The notes under the pieces were generated by a model, which made no database searches, was not told the DNA's origin, and worked only from the letters and a program-made list of their open reading frames with translations. A stretch of DNA of 18,180 nucleotides from DAOTWY01 sp003696565 (GTDB lineage Bacteria > Chloroflexota > Anaerolineae > Aggregatilineales > Phototrophicaceae). This document shows positions 7,587 to 14,745 of the stretch, piece after piece (within the stretch, counting starts at the first letter, position 1; the number at the start of each line of letters is the position of its first letter). The position numbers and the translations under genes were made by a program. The stretch covers positions 1 to 18,180 of the forward strand of contig DAOTWY010000092.1 of the NCBI GenBank assembly GCA_034435635.1, read 5' to 3'.

Positions 7587-7676
7587 ATGATATACTTTAA
7601 GAAATTAATCGAATTCATCCTCACGCGGTTCGATATACGATTAATTTCTTATGATGAGTCGTTTTACCAGTGCTAG
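7587..7676 (+). other. Possible micro-ORF (29 codons), M-x-x-F-K-K-L type
   Basis: ATG at 7587 opens 29 codons ending TAG at 7674-7676, starting M-I-Y-F-K-K-L-I-E-F-I-L-T. The first 13 residues align with a second tiny ORF at 11473, with 8 identities and synonymous third-base changes at GAA/GAG, CTC/CTA and ACG/ACA. There is no ribosome binding site. Its end overlaps the stop of the antisense methyltransferase gene by two bases. It may be a small amphipathic peptide, a decayed gene fragment or a chance reading of a DNA repeat. Confidence 0.25.
7598..7651. repeat. 14-base perfect inverted repeat
   Basis: TAAGAAATTAATCG (7598-7611) and CGATTAATTTCTTA (7638-7651) are exact reverse complements with a 26-base loop. 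The repeat lies just beyond the 3' end of the minus-strand methyltransferase gene. No T-run follows on either strand and the arms are A+T-rich, so it is a poor intrinsic terminator. Its left arm is part of a sequence family found again at 11481 and 14531. Confidence 0.7.
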
Positions 7677-8494
7677 CGTTTGGCTAAGACCATGACTTCT
7701 ACATCAAGCGGCTTAAGATGCGGGGCATATTGAGATGGAAAGATAACCGTATGACTCTGAAAATTGGTGCGGCTCATGAGGGTGTGAATTTCCTCAACGT
7801 TGCGGACAATTCCAGGGTAATCACCAATTTGTCGCTTAAAAAATCGTGCTGTTGCGCGGATTGCATCGACACCAGGCTGCCAGGGGATATACATCGCTAA
7901 GCTTCCTTCATCATTCAGAACGCTGTGGAAGTAGTTCAAAACCTCAATCAGTTCATCATGAACATAATATGCGCCTGTAAATTCGATCACATCAGGTTTG
8001 CGCCCGCCTAATGCCTCTAAGAGTGACACTTGTGATAAATCCGCTGCTACACTTTCTAGATTCTGTGGCAAGTTCGCATTTCTTAAGCGTTTTTGCCGCT
8101 TTTTGATGATTTCTTCAGTATCAAGTTCAATCACCGTGGCGTTAGGGAGTTCTTCAGCCAGTAGAACACTTAATGGAGAAAATCCAACACCTAACTCCAC
8201 AATAACTGGATGTTTGTTTTGGTGTGGAATCGCCCCTTGAATAATCTGCTTGGCAAGCGGAATCCTAAGAGCGACATAGTTGGTAAATCCCTCGTGATTA
8301 ATCAGGAAACGCGCTGTTTGATAAACAAGCCTGCCACGCATTGAACTAAGAGCCTGATTGAGTGGGGACGGGGTGAGTTCTGCTCGTGCCCCTGCTTGTA
8401 ATTCGGATGCGCTTTGTTGTTGATTGCGTCCGAGCAAGGTTAACCCCCGGGGTACCTGCTTGTGGCTGATAAAAACCTGTTTATTTTGTTCCAT
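7673..8494 (-). CDS. Class I SAM-dependent methyltransferase
   Basis: Protein of 273 residues with a Rossmann-like methyltransferase fold. Motif I is V-I-V-E-L-G-V-G-F-S-P (97-107), and the acidic residue after strand 2 is in V-I-E-L-D (121-125). A further strand with G-R-K-P-D-V-I-E-F and a later V-L-N-D-E-G-S-L-A-M-Y-I-P complete the expected order. The first 50 residues are Gln-rich and polar and probably flexible. The layout recalls leucine carboxyl methyltransferase-like enzymes, but I cannot name a substrate. Its start faces the histidine kinase gene across a 67-base divergent gap. The ribosome binding site is weak. Downstream lies the inverted repeat rather than a clear terminator. Confidence 0.75.
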   Translation of the reverse strand: MEQNKQVFISHKQVPRGLTLLGRNQQQSASELQAGARAELTPSPLNQALSSMRGRLVYQTARFLINHEGFTNYVALRIPLAKQIIQGAIPHQNKHPVIVELGVGFSPLSVLLAEELPNATVIELDTEEIIKKRQKRLRNANLPQNLESVAADLSQVSLLEALGGRKPDVIEFTGAYYVHDELIEVLNYFHSVLNDEGSLAMYIPWQPGVDAIRATARFFKRQIGDYPGIVRNVEEIHTLMSRTNFQSHTVIFPSQYAPHLKPLDVEVMVLAKR

Positions 8495-8561
8495 CTTAAT
8501 CTACTGCCCTGGTTGTTATGATATGATAAAAGGAATGACCAACTTTTAAGAAAGTTTACTT

Positions 8562-10235
8562 GTGAACATTTTACGCAAGTTCATTTTATCACATCCCCGC
8601 ACTGGAGATTCTGAAAAAAAACGAAAATCGGATTGGTTTTCTTCTATCACACTCTCTACAACGGTGATTCTTGGCGTTATGAATATCATCCGTCAGTTGG
8701 TTATGTCTACAGAAGACATCGTGCCAAGTCGTTTATTTCTCAGTTCACTTAGTGTATTGGTGTTACTCGTGTTATATGGATATTCAAGATATGGACGTTA
8801 CCCACAGGTTAATTTTGCTTTTTCACTTTTAGGTACGGTGATTGTTATTTTACTTATGTTGGATTCCTCTGATGTGATTCAATCCCTTAACTACTTAATT
8901 ATCGTGACCTTGTTCTCTCAATTTTTTCTTTCACCTAATATGATGCTTTTGTTGGCAACCATACAGGTTGTTCTCGTTGTGTTGTTAGCATTTTTATCGG
9001 GTGTTGTTAGCTTTGATGCGTTAGTGGCTGGTCCGTTGTCTTTTTTGGCATCCGTACCGATTGTGATTTATCTGTTTTCAATCCATCAGGAGGATTGGGA
9101 TGAATATCGCACGGCTGAATTGGAACAGACCAAAGAGCGTTATCGCATTATTTCTGAGGCAAATACAGACTATGCCTTATCCTTTACAGTTGAGAAAAAC
9201 CGGCAGTTAACCCCTGAATGGCGATCAGCTTCGTTTGAGACAGTTACAGGATACAGTTATAAAGAAATCATGACACAACCTCCTCTCAATTGGTTGGTGA
9301 TGGTACATTCTGATGACCAGCAAGCTCAACGCGAGCAGATACAACGCGCTATTGATGAAAAACAGACCCATGAAAGCGAAGCGCGGCTAATCACCAAAGA
9401 CGGCGAACTGAAGTATGTCCGTAATATTCACCATCCGGTGGTGGATGAAAGCGGCACAGTAACACATTTATATAGCACCACGCAAGACATCACAGCGCAG
9501 CACTTAGCAAGGCAGCACGCTTTTGAGTTGGCTTTGGAGCGCGAACGGATTCAATTATTACGGGATTTTATCACCCAAGCCTCTCATGAGTTCCGCACAC
9601 CACTTTCATTGATTAACTCAAACTTATATTTGTTAGAACGAACCGATCATCAGCGTGAAGAACGCTTTAAGATCATTTACAACCAAACACAGGCTCTAAA
9701 TAACTTGGTTGAACGGTTGGTGACAATGGTTGAGCTAGATAGCGGGGTAGAAATGAAACACCAGCCAGTGGCAATCAACAGCGTTGTGGATATGGTCACA
9801 GTGGCTTATTCCACAGAACTAAAACATTATCATATGACGGTTGATCTGGCGCAGAGGCTGCCGATGATTTTAGGTGATACCCATTACTTACATAAAGCAT
9901 TACTGGAAATATTGAAAAACGCTGTTCAACATACCCCTGTGGATGGAGCAATCACCCTCAGGGCATATCCTGTAAATGCAGGAAAAATCAATCTAGAGAT
10001 TCAAGACACCGGGCAAGGCATTTTACCGGAGGACCAACCACATATTTTTAAACGCTTTTATAGAGGCGATAAGTCACAAACAACACGCGGTTTTGGCTTG
10101 GGGTTAGCAATTGCGCAGCGTATTATTGAAGCACATGGAGGCAAAATCACGTTTGAAACAAGCCCCGGCAAAGGCACCACATTTACAATACAGCTTAAAG
10201 TGGCAGATCAACTAGATGATGCTACAATAACATAA
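8562..10235 (+). CDS. Membrane PAS sensor histidine kinase
   Basis: Two-component sensor kinase of 557 residues. Five or six membrane helices span about 27-173, followed by a PAS domain (about 192-312, closing with S-T-T-Q-D-I-T). HisKA follows with S-H-E-F-R-T-P-L and phospho-acceptor His342. HATPase_c shows the N-box Asn453 (L-K-N-A-V-Q-H-T-P), the G1 box D-T-G-Q-G (482-486) and the G2 box R-G-F-G-L-G-L-A-I (509-517). There is no large extracellular domain, so sensing is probably within the membrane or by PAS. The start is GTG with a weak AAGAAAG site. An upstream in-frame ATG at 8535 is cut off by a TAA after four codons. It leads a tight unit with the FHA protein (19 bases) and sigma factor. 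Confidence 0.92.
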   Translation: MNILRKFILSHPRTGDSEKKRKSDWFSSITLSTTVILGVMNIIRQLVMSTEDIVPSRLFLSSLSVLVLLVLYGYSRYGRYPQVNFAFSLLGTVIVILLMLDSSDVIQSLNYLIIVTLFSQFFLSPNMMLLLATIQVVLVVLLAFLSGVVSFDALVAGPLSFLASVPIVIYLFSIHQEDWDEYRTAELEQTKERYRIISEANTDYALSFTVEKNRQLTPEWRSASFETVTGYSYKEIMTQPPLNWLVMVHSDDQQAQREQIQRAIDEKQTHESEARLITKDGELKYVRNIHHPVVDESGTVTHLYSTTQDITAQHLARQHAFELALERERIQLLRDFITQASHEFRTPLSLINSNLYLLERTDHQREERFKIIYNQTQALNNLVERLVTMVELDSGVEMKHQPVAINSVVDMVTVAYSTELKHYHMTVDLAQRLPMILGDTHYLHKALLEILKNAVQHTPVDGAITLRAYPVNAGKINLEIQDTGQGILPEDQPHIFKRFYRGDKSQTTRGFGLGLAIAQRIIEAHGGKITFETSPGKGTTFTIQLKVADQLDDATIT

Positions 10236-10254
10236 AAGTGCGAGGATAAAAGCG

Positions 10255-10791
10255 ATGGATATAAAAGAAGTTCTTGTCTGCCCTAAGTGTAAAAACGAAA
10301 ACGAGCTAGAAACAAAAATTTGTGTTTATTGTGGGGAATTGCTGATTAATGTCGAAAAAACTGCAACAACCAAATTCTTAGATGACAATGATGAAGATGA
10401 TAACAACGTACCCAAGTGGGGATCATCACGCTTTAATACTCGAACCAATCTTATTCTTGGTATTGAAGGAGAAGTCCGCACACTAGAATTTGACGCTGAG
10501 ACAATCAGTGAACTGATGATGGGGCGGGAAGATCCAAAAACTGGTGTGGTGCCGCCTATTAATCTTTCCTCATATGGGGCGATAGAAAAAGGCGTTTCTC
10601 GTAAACATGCTTCCATCATTCGTAAAGACGGCTCGCTTTATCTTGTTGACCACGGTAGTGCAAACGGCACCTTTTTGAATGGGCAAAAGCTAGTTGCTAA
10701 TCAAGCGCGTGTATTGCGTGATGGGGATGACATACGCTTGGGAAAGTTGGAAATCCGCATTACGTTTGAACGTGTCACAAAAAAAGGATGA
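10255..10791 (+). CDS. Zinc-ribbon and FHA domain protein
   Basis: Cytoplasmic protein of 178 residues. An N-terminal zinc ribbon (Cys9, Cys12, Cys23, Cys26) is followed by an acidic linker (D-D-N-D-E-D-D, 43-49) and a C-terminal FHA domain. FHA signature residues are present: G-R at 90-91, S-R-K-H (115-118) and N-G-T (137-139). FHA domains bind phospho-threonine peptides, so this protein should read Ser/Thr kinase signals, yet no such kinase is in the window. GAGGA lies 8 bases before the ATG. It sits between a histidine kinase and an ECF sigma factor whose GTG follows 3 bases after its stop, so it may bind or gate the sigma factor; that link is inference. Confidence 0.9.
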   Translation: MDIKEVLVCPKCKNENELETKICVYCGELLINVEKTATTKFLDDNDEDDNNVPKWGSSRFNTRTNLILGIEGEVRTLEFDAETISELMMGREDPKTGVVPPINLSSYGAIEKGVSRKHASIIRKDGSLYLVDHGSANGTFLNGQKLVANQARVLRDGDDIRLGKLEIRITFERVTKKG

Positions 10792-10794
10792 TGT

Positions 10795-11442
10795 GTGACG
10801 CACGTGCGTACTAATGAACAATGGGTATCAGAACTTAGTCAGAATGATCCGGTGGCTTTGGCAGATTTACGCACACATATCCGCCGGAGCATTCTTTATT
10901 ATCTCAGCCGAGAACGGAGTGATTTACGAGACAGGTCTGGGCAAGAATTAGAGCAAATGGCAGATGACATGGCACAAGATGCTACGCTGCGTGTGATGGA
11001 AAACCTGGCAAACTTTCGTGGTGAAAGTAAATTTACAACCTGGGTTAATCGAATTGCCGTGCGGATTGCTATTAGTGAATTGCGGCGGGCACGTTATAAA
11101 AACTTCAGCCTAGATAACATCACAGCAGATGGTGACTTGATACCAGATTCTGCCAAACTGAACTTAAATCAGCGTCCTCCACAACCAGAAGATGCTGTTG
11201 AACGGGATGACGTGATGACGACCATCTTCCAGACAATGAAATCAGCACTAACTGAGCGACAATATCAAGCATTGGTGGCGGTAGCGTTGCGTGGTGTACC
11301 GATGGATGTTGTGGCGGAGCAAATGGAGACAAACCGTAACGCGCTGTATAAGTTGTTACATGATGCTCGCCGCAAGCTAAAGGCACATTTGGAGTCTCAA
11401 GGCTTGTCTATGGAGTATATGATGCGTTTGTTTGAACGATAA
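10795..11442 (+). CDS. ECF-type sigma-70 family RNA polymerase sigma factor
   Basis: Alternative sigma factor of 215 residues with regions 2 and 4 only. Region 2 covers about 30-100, with the D-M-A-Q-D-A-T-L-R-V core-binding helix and the F-R-G-E-S-K-F-T-T-W-V-N-R-I-A promoter-melting segment. Region 4 covers about 148-200, with L-T-E-R-Q-Y-Q-A-L-V-A-V and the helix-turn-helix V-A-E-Q-M-E-T-N-R-N-A-L-Y-K-L-L-H-D-A-R-R-K-L. A tail of about 15 residues follows region 4. The GTG start has AAAGGA 6 bases upstream and lies 3 bases past the FHA gene, implying coupled expression. No anti-sigma gene follows. Control may instead go through the FHA protein, phosphorylation or the tail; these are inferences. 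Confidence 0.92.
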   Translation: MTHVRTNEQWVSELSQNDPVALADLRTHIRRSILYYLSRERSDLRDRSGQELEQMADDMAQDATLRVMENLANFRGESKFTTWVNRIAVRIAISELRRARYKNFSLDNITADGDLIPDSAKLNLNQRPPQPEDAVERDDVMTTIFQTMKSALTERQYQALVAVALRGVPMDVVAEQMETNRNALYKLLHDARRKLKAHLESQGLSMEYMMRLFER

Positions 11443-11472
11443 GCGCAGCTTATTAAAATCAATTATTTACTT

Positions 11473-11550
11473 ATGACGCACTTTAAGAAATTAACCGAGT
11501 ATTTCCTAACAACCGGATTGTGTTTGAATCACATCCTAACCAATAACTAA
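11473..11550 (+). other. Possible micro-ORF (25 codons) and repeat copy
   Basis: ATG at 11473 opens 25 codons ending TAA at 11548-11550, beginning M-T-H-F-K-K-L-T-E-Y-F-L-T. This resembles the tiny ORF at 7587. The DNA core CTTTAAGAAATTAACCGA (11481-11498) differs at one base from 7595-7612. It lies in the 140-base gap between the sigma factor and the CHASE4 kinase. No ribosome binding site is seen. Confidence 0.3.
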
Positions 11551-11582
11551 CAACAACTAGTTTTATTTAGAGGCGTATCAGC

Positions 11583-13703
11583 ATGAGTCTAAGAAGAAAA
11601 ACGGTATTAATCCTCAGCATCGTTCTCGCCGTGCTGATTATTTTGATGATCTTAGCAGCACAATTTATTGTGTTTGCTGGTTATAACCAACTTGAAGAAC
11701 AAGCGATCCAGAATGAACTACAACGTGTACGTAATCTACTCCAAACAGAATTAACTGGCTTACAGACCAGTGCTTTTGATTATTCTCGCTGGGATGATAC
11801 GTATGACTATGTTGTATCCCCAGACCCCACTTATATTGAAGACAATTATATCCCCCTCACCTATGATGATTTTGGACTAGATGTCATTTTCATTTTGGAT
11901 GCTGAGCAAAATGTGGTTTATGCTGTTCAACACCAAGATGGTGAATTGGTTGATCCACCGGCTGACCTGACGGAATTGGTGTTAAATACAGAGCGGCTGG
12001 CAATACGTCGTGATGAAACCGACCTCGTGAGTGGGTATATTGAGTGGAATGGGAGGCTAGTGATGGCAGTCTCCACACCGATTGTCACCAGCGAGGGAGA
12101 AGGTCCGGTGCGCGGGGCGATGATCTGGTTACGTTTGATAGATACGGATGAAATCCAACGGCTGACTGAGATCTCTCGCTTAACATTAGATTTACGCATA
12201 ATCAATAGTGATCTGCCAGAAAGCTGGCAACAAGCTCAACAAGCCTTAATGGCTGGGCAAACAGAATGGATTAAACCAGTCAACAATAACCTGATTGCTG
12301 GGTTTCTTGAATTAGATGCGTTAGAAAGTGATACACCAATTGCTTTATTACGTGTGGAAACCAACCGCAACATCCATCAACAAGGGCAGCGCAGTCTGTT
12401 TTTATTAGTGGCTGCCTTGGTGGTAATCGCTCTGACGACATTTTTAGCTGTGATGATCCTGTTGGAGCGTTTGGTTATCAATCGCCTCTATACACTTAAC
12501 ACGGCAGTCCATCAAATTGGTAAGGGCAAAAAAGGTGTTAAGCTGCCCACCGATGAACCAGATGAGCTTGGACAACTTGCCAAAACCATGGAACAAACTT
12601 TTGCCGCCCTAAACAAAACCCAAAATGAATTAAGACAGAGCGAGGAACGCCTACGGACATTGGTAGCAAGTGCGCCAGTCATCTTGCTCACATTGGATAA
12701 AGACGGCGTGTTTACGTTTTTACAGGGGCGCGGTTTAGATGACATCGATGTGCAACCAGGGCAATACGTTGGGCAATCGGTCTTTGACGTGTATCAACAT
12801 AATCCCGCTTTTCTTGATTCGATTCGTCGCGCATTAAATGGCGAAGTCTTTAACAACCTAATCGATTTTACCGATTCCGTCGCTTTAAGTATTTGGTACT
12901 CCCCTGTTAAAAATGAACAAGGGATGGTCGAGGGGGTCATCTGCGTGGCGACGAACGCCACAGAACGCAAACAAATTGAAGATAATTTGCGCGCCGCCAA
13001 AGAAGCCGCAGAAGCCGCCAGCCAAGCCAAAAGCACCTTTTTGGCAAATATGAGCCATGAATTGCGCACTCCGCTGAATGCCATCATTGGCTTTGTTGGG
13101 ATTATGCTGATGGGCAACACCCTTAGCGAGAAAGATTATCATCGGGCGGATCGCATCCGTGTTAATGGGGAACGCTTGCTTTCTTTAATTGACGATATTC
13201 TTGATCTCAGCCGCATTGAAGCCGGGCGGGTGACCCTCGTACCGGAGGAAGTCAACGTAAGGGAAGAAGTTCACTTTTTAGAAAAGCGATATGCAGAAGA
13301 AGCGAAGGAGAAAAACCTCAGCCTTAATGTCACCATTACGGATGATGTGCCGGAAATTATCCGTATTGATCGAGATGCCTTCCCTAAAATTATTGATAAC
13401 CTGCTGTCAAATGCGATCAAATTCACCCGTGAAGGCAGTGTGGATATGTTCGTGATGCGCAGTGGTGTGAATTTGAATATCATCGTCTCTGATACAGGTG
13501 TTGGTATTCCTCCGCACATGCATCAGGTTATTTTTGAAAGTTTCCGGCAAGTTGATGATTCGTCTACCCGTGAATTTGGCGGGATGGGGCTAGGCTTGGC
13601 AATTGTCCATCATCTTTGTAAGGCGATGGGCGGGACAATTCAGCTTGAAAGCGTCGTTAATCAAGGATCAACATTTACCGTAACATTGCCCATTTTATCC
13701 TAA
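11583..13703 (+). CDS. CHASE4-HAMP-PAS sensor histidine kinase
   Basis: Transmembrane sensor kinase of 706 residues. TM1 is at about 8-32. The extracytoplasmic CHASE4 domain is at about 38-265, marked by F-D-Y-S-R-W-D-D-T-Y-D-Y (65-76). TM2 is at about 271-294. HAMP covers about 295-347, with P-D-E-L-G-Q-L-A-K-T-M. A PAS domain is at about 352-465, and an Ala-rich coiled linker reads A-A-K-E-A-A-E-A-A-S. HisKA carries M-S-H-E-L-R-T-P-L-N-A-I-I-G with His492. HATPase_c has Asn610, D-T-G-V-G-I-P (637-643) and G-G-M-G-L-G-L-A-I (666-674). It ends without a receiver domain, but two receiver-only genes follow at 12 bases and by overlap, as if a hybrid kinase had been split. AGAGG lies 9 bases before ATG. 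Confidence 0.95.
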   Translation: MSLRRKTVLILSIVLAVLIILMILAAQFIVFAGYNQLEEQAIQNELQRVRNLLQTELTGLQTSAFDYSRWDDTYDYVVSPDPTYIEDNYIPLTYDDFGLDVIFILDAEQNVVYAVQHQDGELVDPPADLTELVLNTERLAIRRDETDLVSGYIEWNGRLVMAVSTPIVTSEGEGPVRGAMIWLRLIDTDEIQRLTEISRLTLDLRIINSDLPESWQQAQQALMAGQTEWIKPVNNNLIAGFLELDALESDTPIALLRVETNRNIHQQGQRSLFLLVAALVVIALTTFLAVMILLERLVINRLYTLNTAVHQIGKGKKGVKLPTDEPDELGQLAKTMEQTFAALNKTQNELRQSEERLRTLVASAPVILLTLDKDGVFTFLQGRGLDDIDVQPGQYVGQSVFDVYQHNPAFLDSIRRALNGEVFNNLIDFTDSVALSIWYSPVKNEQGMVEGVICVATNATERKQIEDNLRAAKEAAEAASQAKSTFLANMSHELRTPLNAIIGFVGIMLMGNTLSEKDYHRADRIRVNGERLLSLIDDILDLSRIEAGRVTLVPEEVNVREEVHFLEKRYAEEAKEKNLSLNVTITDDVPEIIRIDRDAFPKIIDNLLSNAIKFTREGSVDMFVMRSGVNLNIIVSDTGVGIPPHMHQVIFESFRQVDDSSTREFGGMGLGLAIVHHLCKAMGGTIQLESVVNQGSTFTVTLPILS

Positions 13704-13715
13704 GGAGCGCGCAAC

Positions 13716-14147
13716 ATGGCTTTTCAGTTACAACCGAATGCCCTAAAAGGATGGCGGGTCGTCGTCATTGATGACGAACCCGATAGCTTAGAAGTAGTTA
13801 AGTTCTTGTTACAGCGGTACGGCGCGGAGGTACATACCGCCACAGATGGACAAAGTGGATTAGCTCTGATTAACGATGTACGCCCCATGTTTGTCGTTTC
13901 AGATTTGGCGATGCCCAAAATCACCGGTGAAGAGTTAGTTAGGCGTGTTAAAGATGATCGGGTGTTATCACACATCCCAATGATCGCCCTGAGTGCCCAT
14001 GCCAAAAAAGAAGATTATGCGCGGGCGATCTCCGCTGGTTTCCATGCTTATATGGTCAAACCACTACGCCCAGAAACATTTGTGAAGGATTTAATTCGGT
14101 TGATGCTGGATATACCTCATATTGCTAGCGCATTGGAGAAAGAATAA
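13716..14147 (+). CDS. Stand-alone receiver (response regulator) protein
   Basis: Receiver-only protein of 143 residues with no DNA-binding or enzymatic output domain. The acidic pocket is Asp19-Asp20 (V-I-D-D-E-P). The phospho-acceptor is Asp63 in V-S-D-L-A-M-P. The switch residue is Ser93 (A-L-S-A-H) and the conserved Lys is Lys115 (V-K-P-L). About 12 extra residues precede the domain. AAGGAG, overlapping the kinase stop codon, lies 8 bases before ATG. It probably receives phosphate from the CHASE4 kinase just upstream and acts as a relay or protein-binding switch, since it has no output domain of its own. Confidence 0.92.
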   Translation: MAFQLQPNALKGWRVVVIDDEPDSLEVVKFLLQRYGAEVHTATDGQSGLALINDVRPMFVVSDLAMPKITGEELVRRVKDDRVLSHIPMIALSAHAKKEDYARAISAGFHAYMVKPLRPETFVKDLIRLMLDIPHIASALEKE

Positions 14148-14512
14148 TGCCCGTAAGAGTGCTTGTTGTGGAAGATGAAGCCGATGGCAGCGATGTCGTG
14201 GTGGGCATTTTAGCACACCATAATATGCAAGCGGATGTCGCAGTAACCGCAGAAGATGCCTTGCAATTATTAGAACGACAAGACTACAACGCCGCCGTCA
14301 TTGATTTAGCATTACCCGGTATGAACGGCTTTGATTTAATCCGGCGCATCCGCCAACATCAACGTTATGCTAACTTACCGTGTATTGCATATACAGCTTA
14401 CCATAGCTCTAAAGTTCGTTATGAAGCAAAAGAAAGCGGGTTTGATGCCTATTTGGAAAAACCACTAGACCGCAAGCTGCTCATCACGACATTGAAAGAA
14501 TTAATAGATTAG
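14147..14512 (+). CDS. Stand-alone receiver (response regulator) protein
   Basis: Second receiver-only protein, 121 residues, essentially one CheY-like domain. Key residues are Asp10-Glu11 (V-V-E-D-E), phospho-acceptor Asp53 (V-I-D-L-A-L-P-G), Thr83 (A-Y-T-A) and Lys105 (E-K-P-L). Its ATG overlaps the stop of the preceding receiver gene by one base (TAATG), so the two are translationally coupled. It shares the receiver fold with its neighbour but differs at many positions, including Thr instead of Ser at the switch, so the two are not a recent duplication. It is the last gene of the signalling island. Confidence 0.92.
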   Translation: MPVRVLVVEDEADGSDVVVGILAHHNMQADVAVTAEDALQLLERQDYNAAVIDLALPGMNGFDLIRRIRQHQRYANLPCIAYTAYHSSKVRYEAKESGFDAYLEKPLDRKLLITTLKELID

Positions 14513-14530
14513 CCTATTCATATCTGCGTG

Positions 14531-14546
14531 CTTTAAGACATTAATC
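14531..14546 (+). repeat. Third copy of CTTTAAGA-type intergenic sequence
   Basis: CTTTAAGACATTAATC matches 7595-7610 at 15 of 16 bases. The same reading frame gives F-K-T-L-I, but no ATG lies at the matching upstream position, so this copy cannot be the same kind of micro-ORF unless it has decayed. Confidence 0.5.
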
Positions 14547-14561
14547 TCTCATCTTCCACAT

Positions 14562-14640
14562 GGGGATACATCCCACACGCTAGCGTTGATCCCCTAATGA
14601 ATGGGATGGATAGCATTGCCAGGGGATTTATCCCTTGGCA
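14562..14640 (+). other. Intergenic hairpin cluster with GGGGAT/ATCCC repeats
   Basis: GGGGAT-AC-ATCCC (14562-14574) and GGGGAT-TT-ATCCC (14622-14634) are exactly 60 bases apart. ATCCCC (14589-14594) and GGGAT (14603-14607) lie between them, together with the palindrome ACGCTAGCGT (14577-14586). The last unit forms the stem TGCCAGGGGA/TCCCTTGGCA (14617-14640) with one G-T pair and a four-base loop. Several pairings are mutually exclusive. The region could be the terminator of the signalling operon or a structured RNA; no long T-run follows the stem. Confidence 0.45.
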
Positions 14641-14691
14641 TATCAAACATGTTCATTTTTAAAACGCCCTCCCCTAACTAAATTGGACTTA

Positions 14692-14720
14692 TTGGTTATT
14701 GGTTCGATTCACGTTATATA
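14692..14720 (+). promoter_or_regulatory. Candidate promoter for the amidohydrolase gene
   Basis: TTGGTT (14692-14697) and TATATA (14715-14720) are separated by 17 bases, the ideal spacing, giving a transcription start near 14727. The -35 box lies in a tandem ATTGGTT repeat (14691-14704). Just before the ATG there is a second tandem, CTATTCTTAG/CTATTGTTAG (14726-14745). Confidence 0.5.
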
Positions 14721-14745
14721 TAAGGCTATTCTTAGCTATTGTTAG

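Noticed and set aside
8562..14512. Idea that the signalling island is a phage-defence or conflict system
   Set aside because: No nuclease, toxin, NTPase effector, reverse transcriptase or mobile-element gene is present; all six genes are ordinary signal-transduction families.
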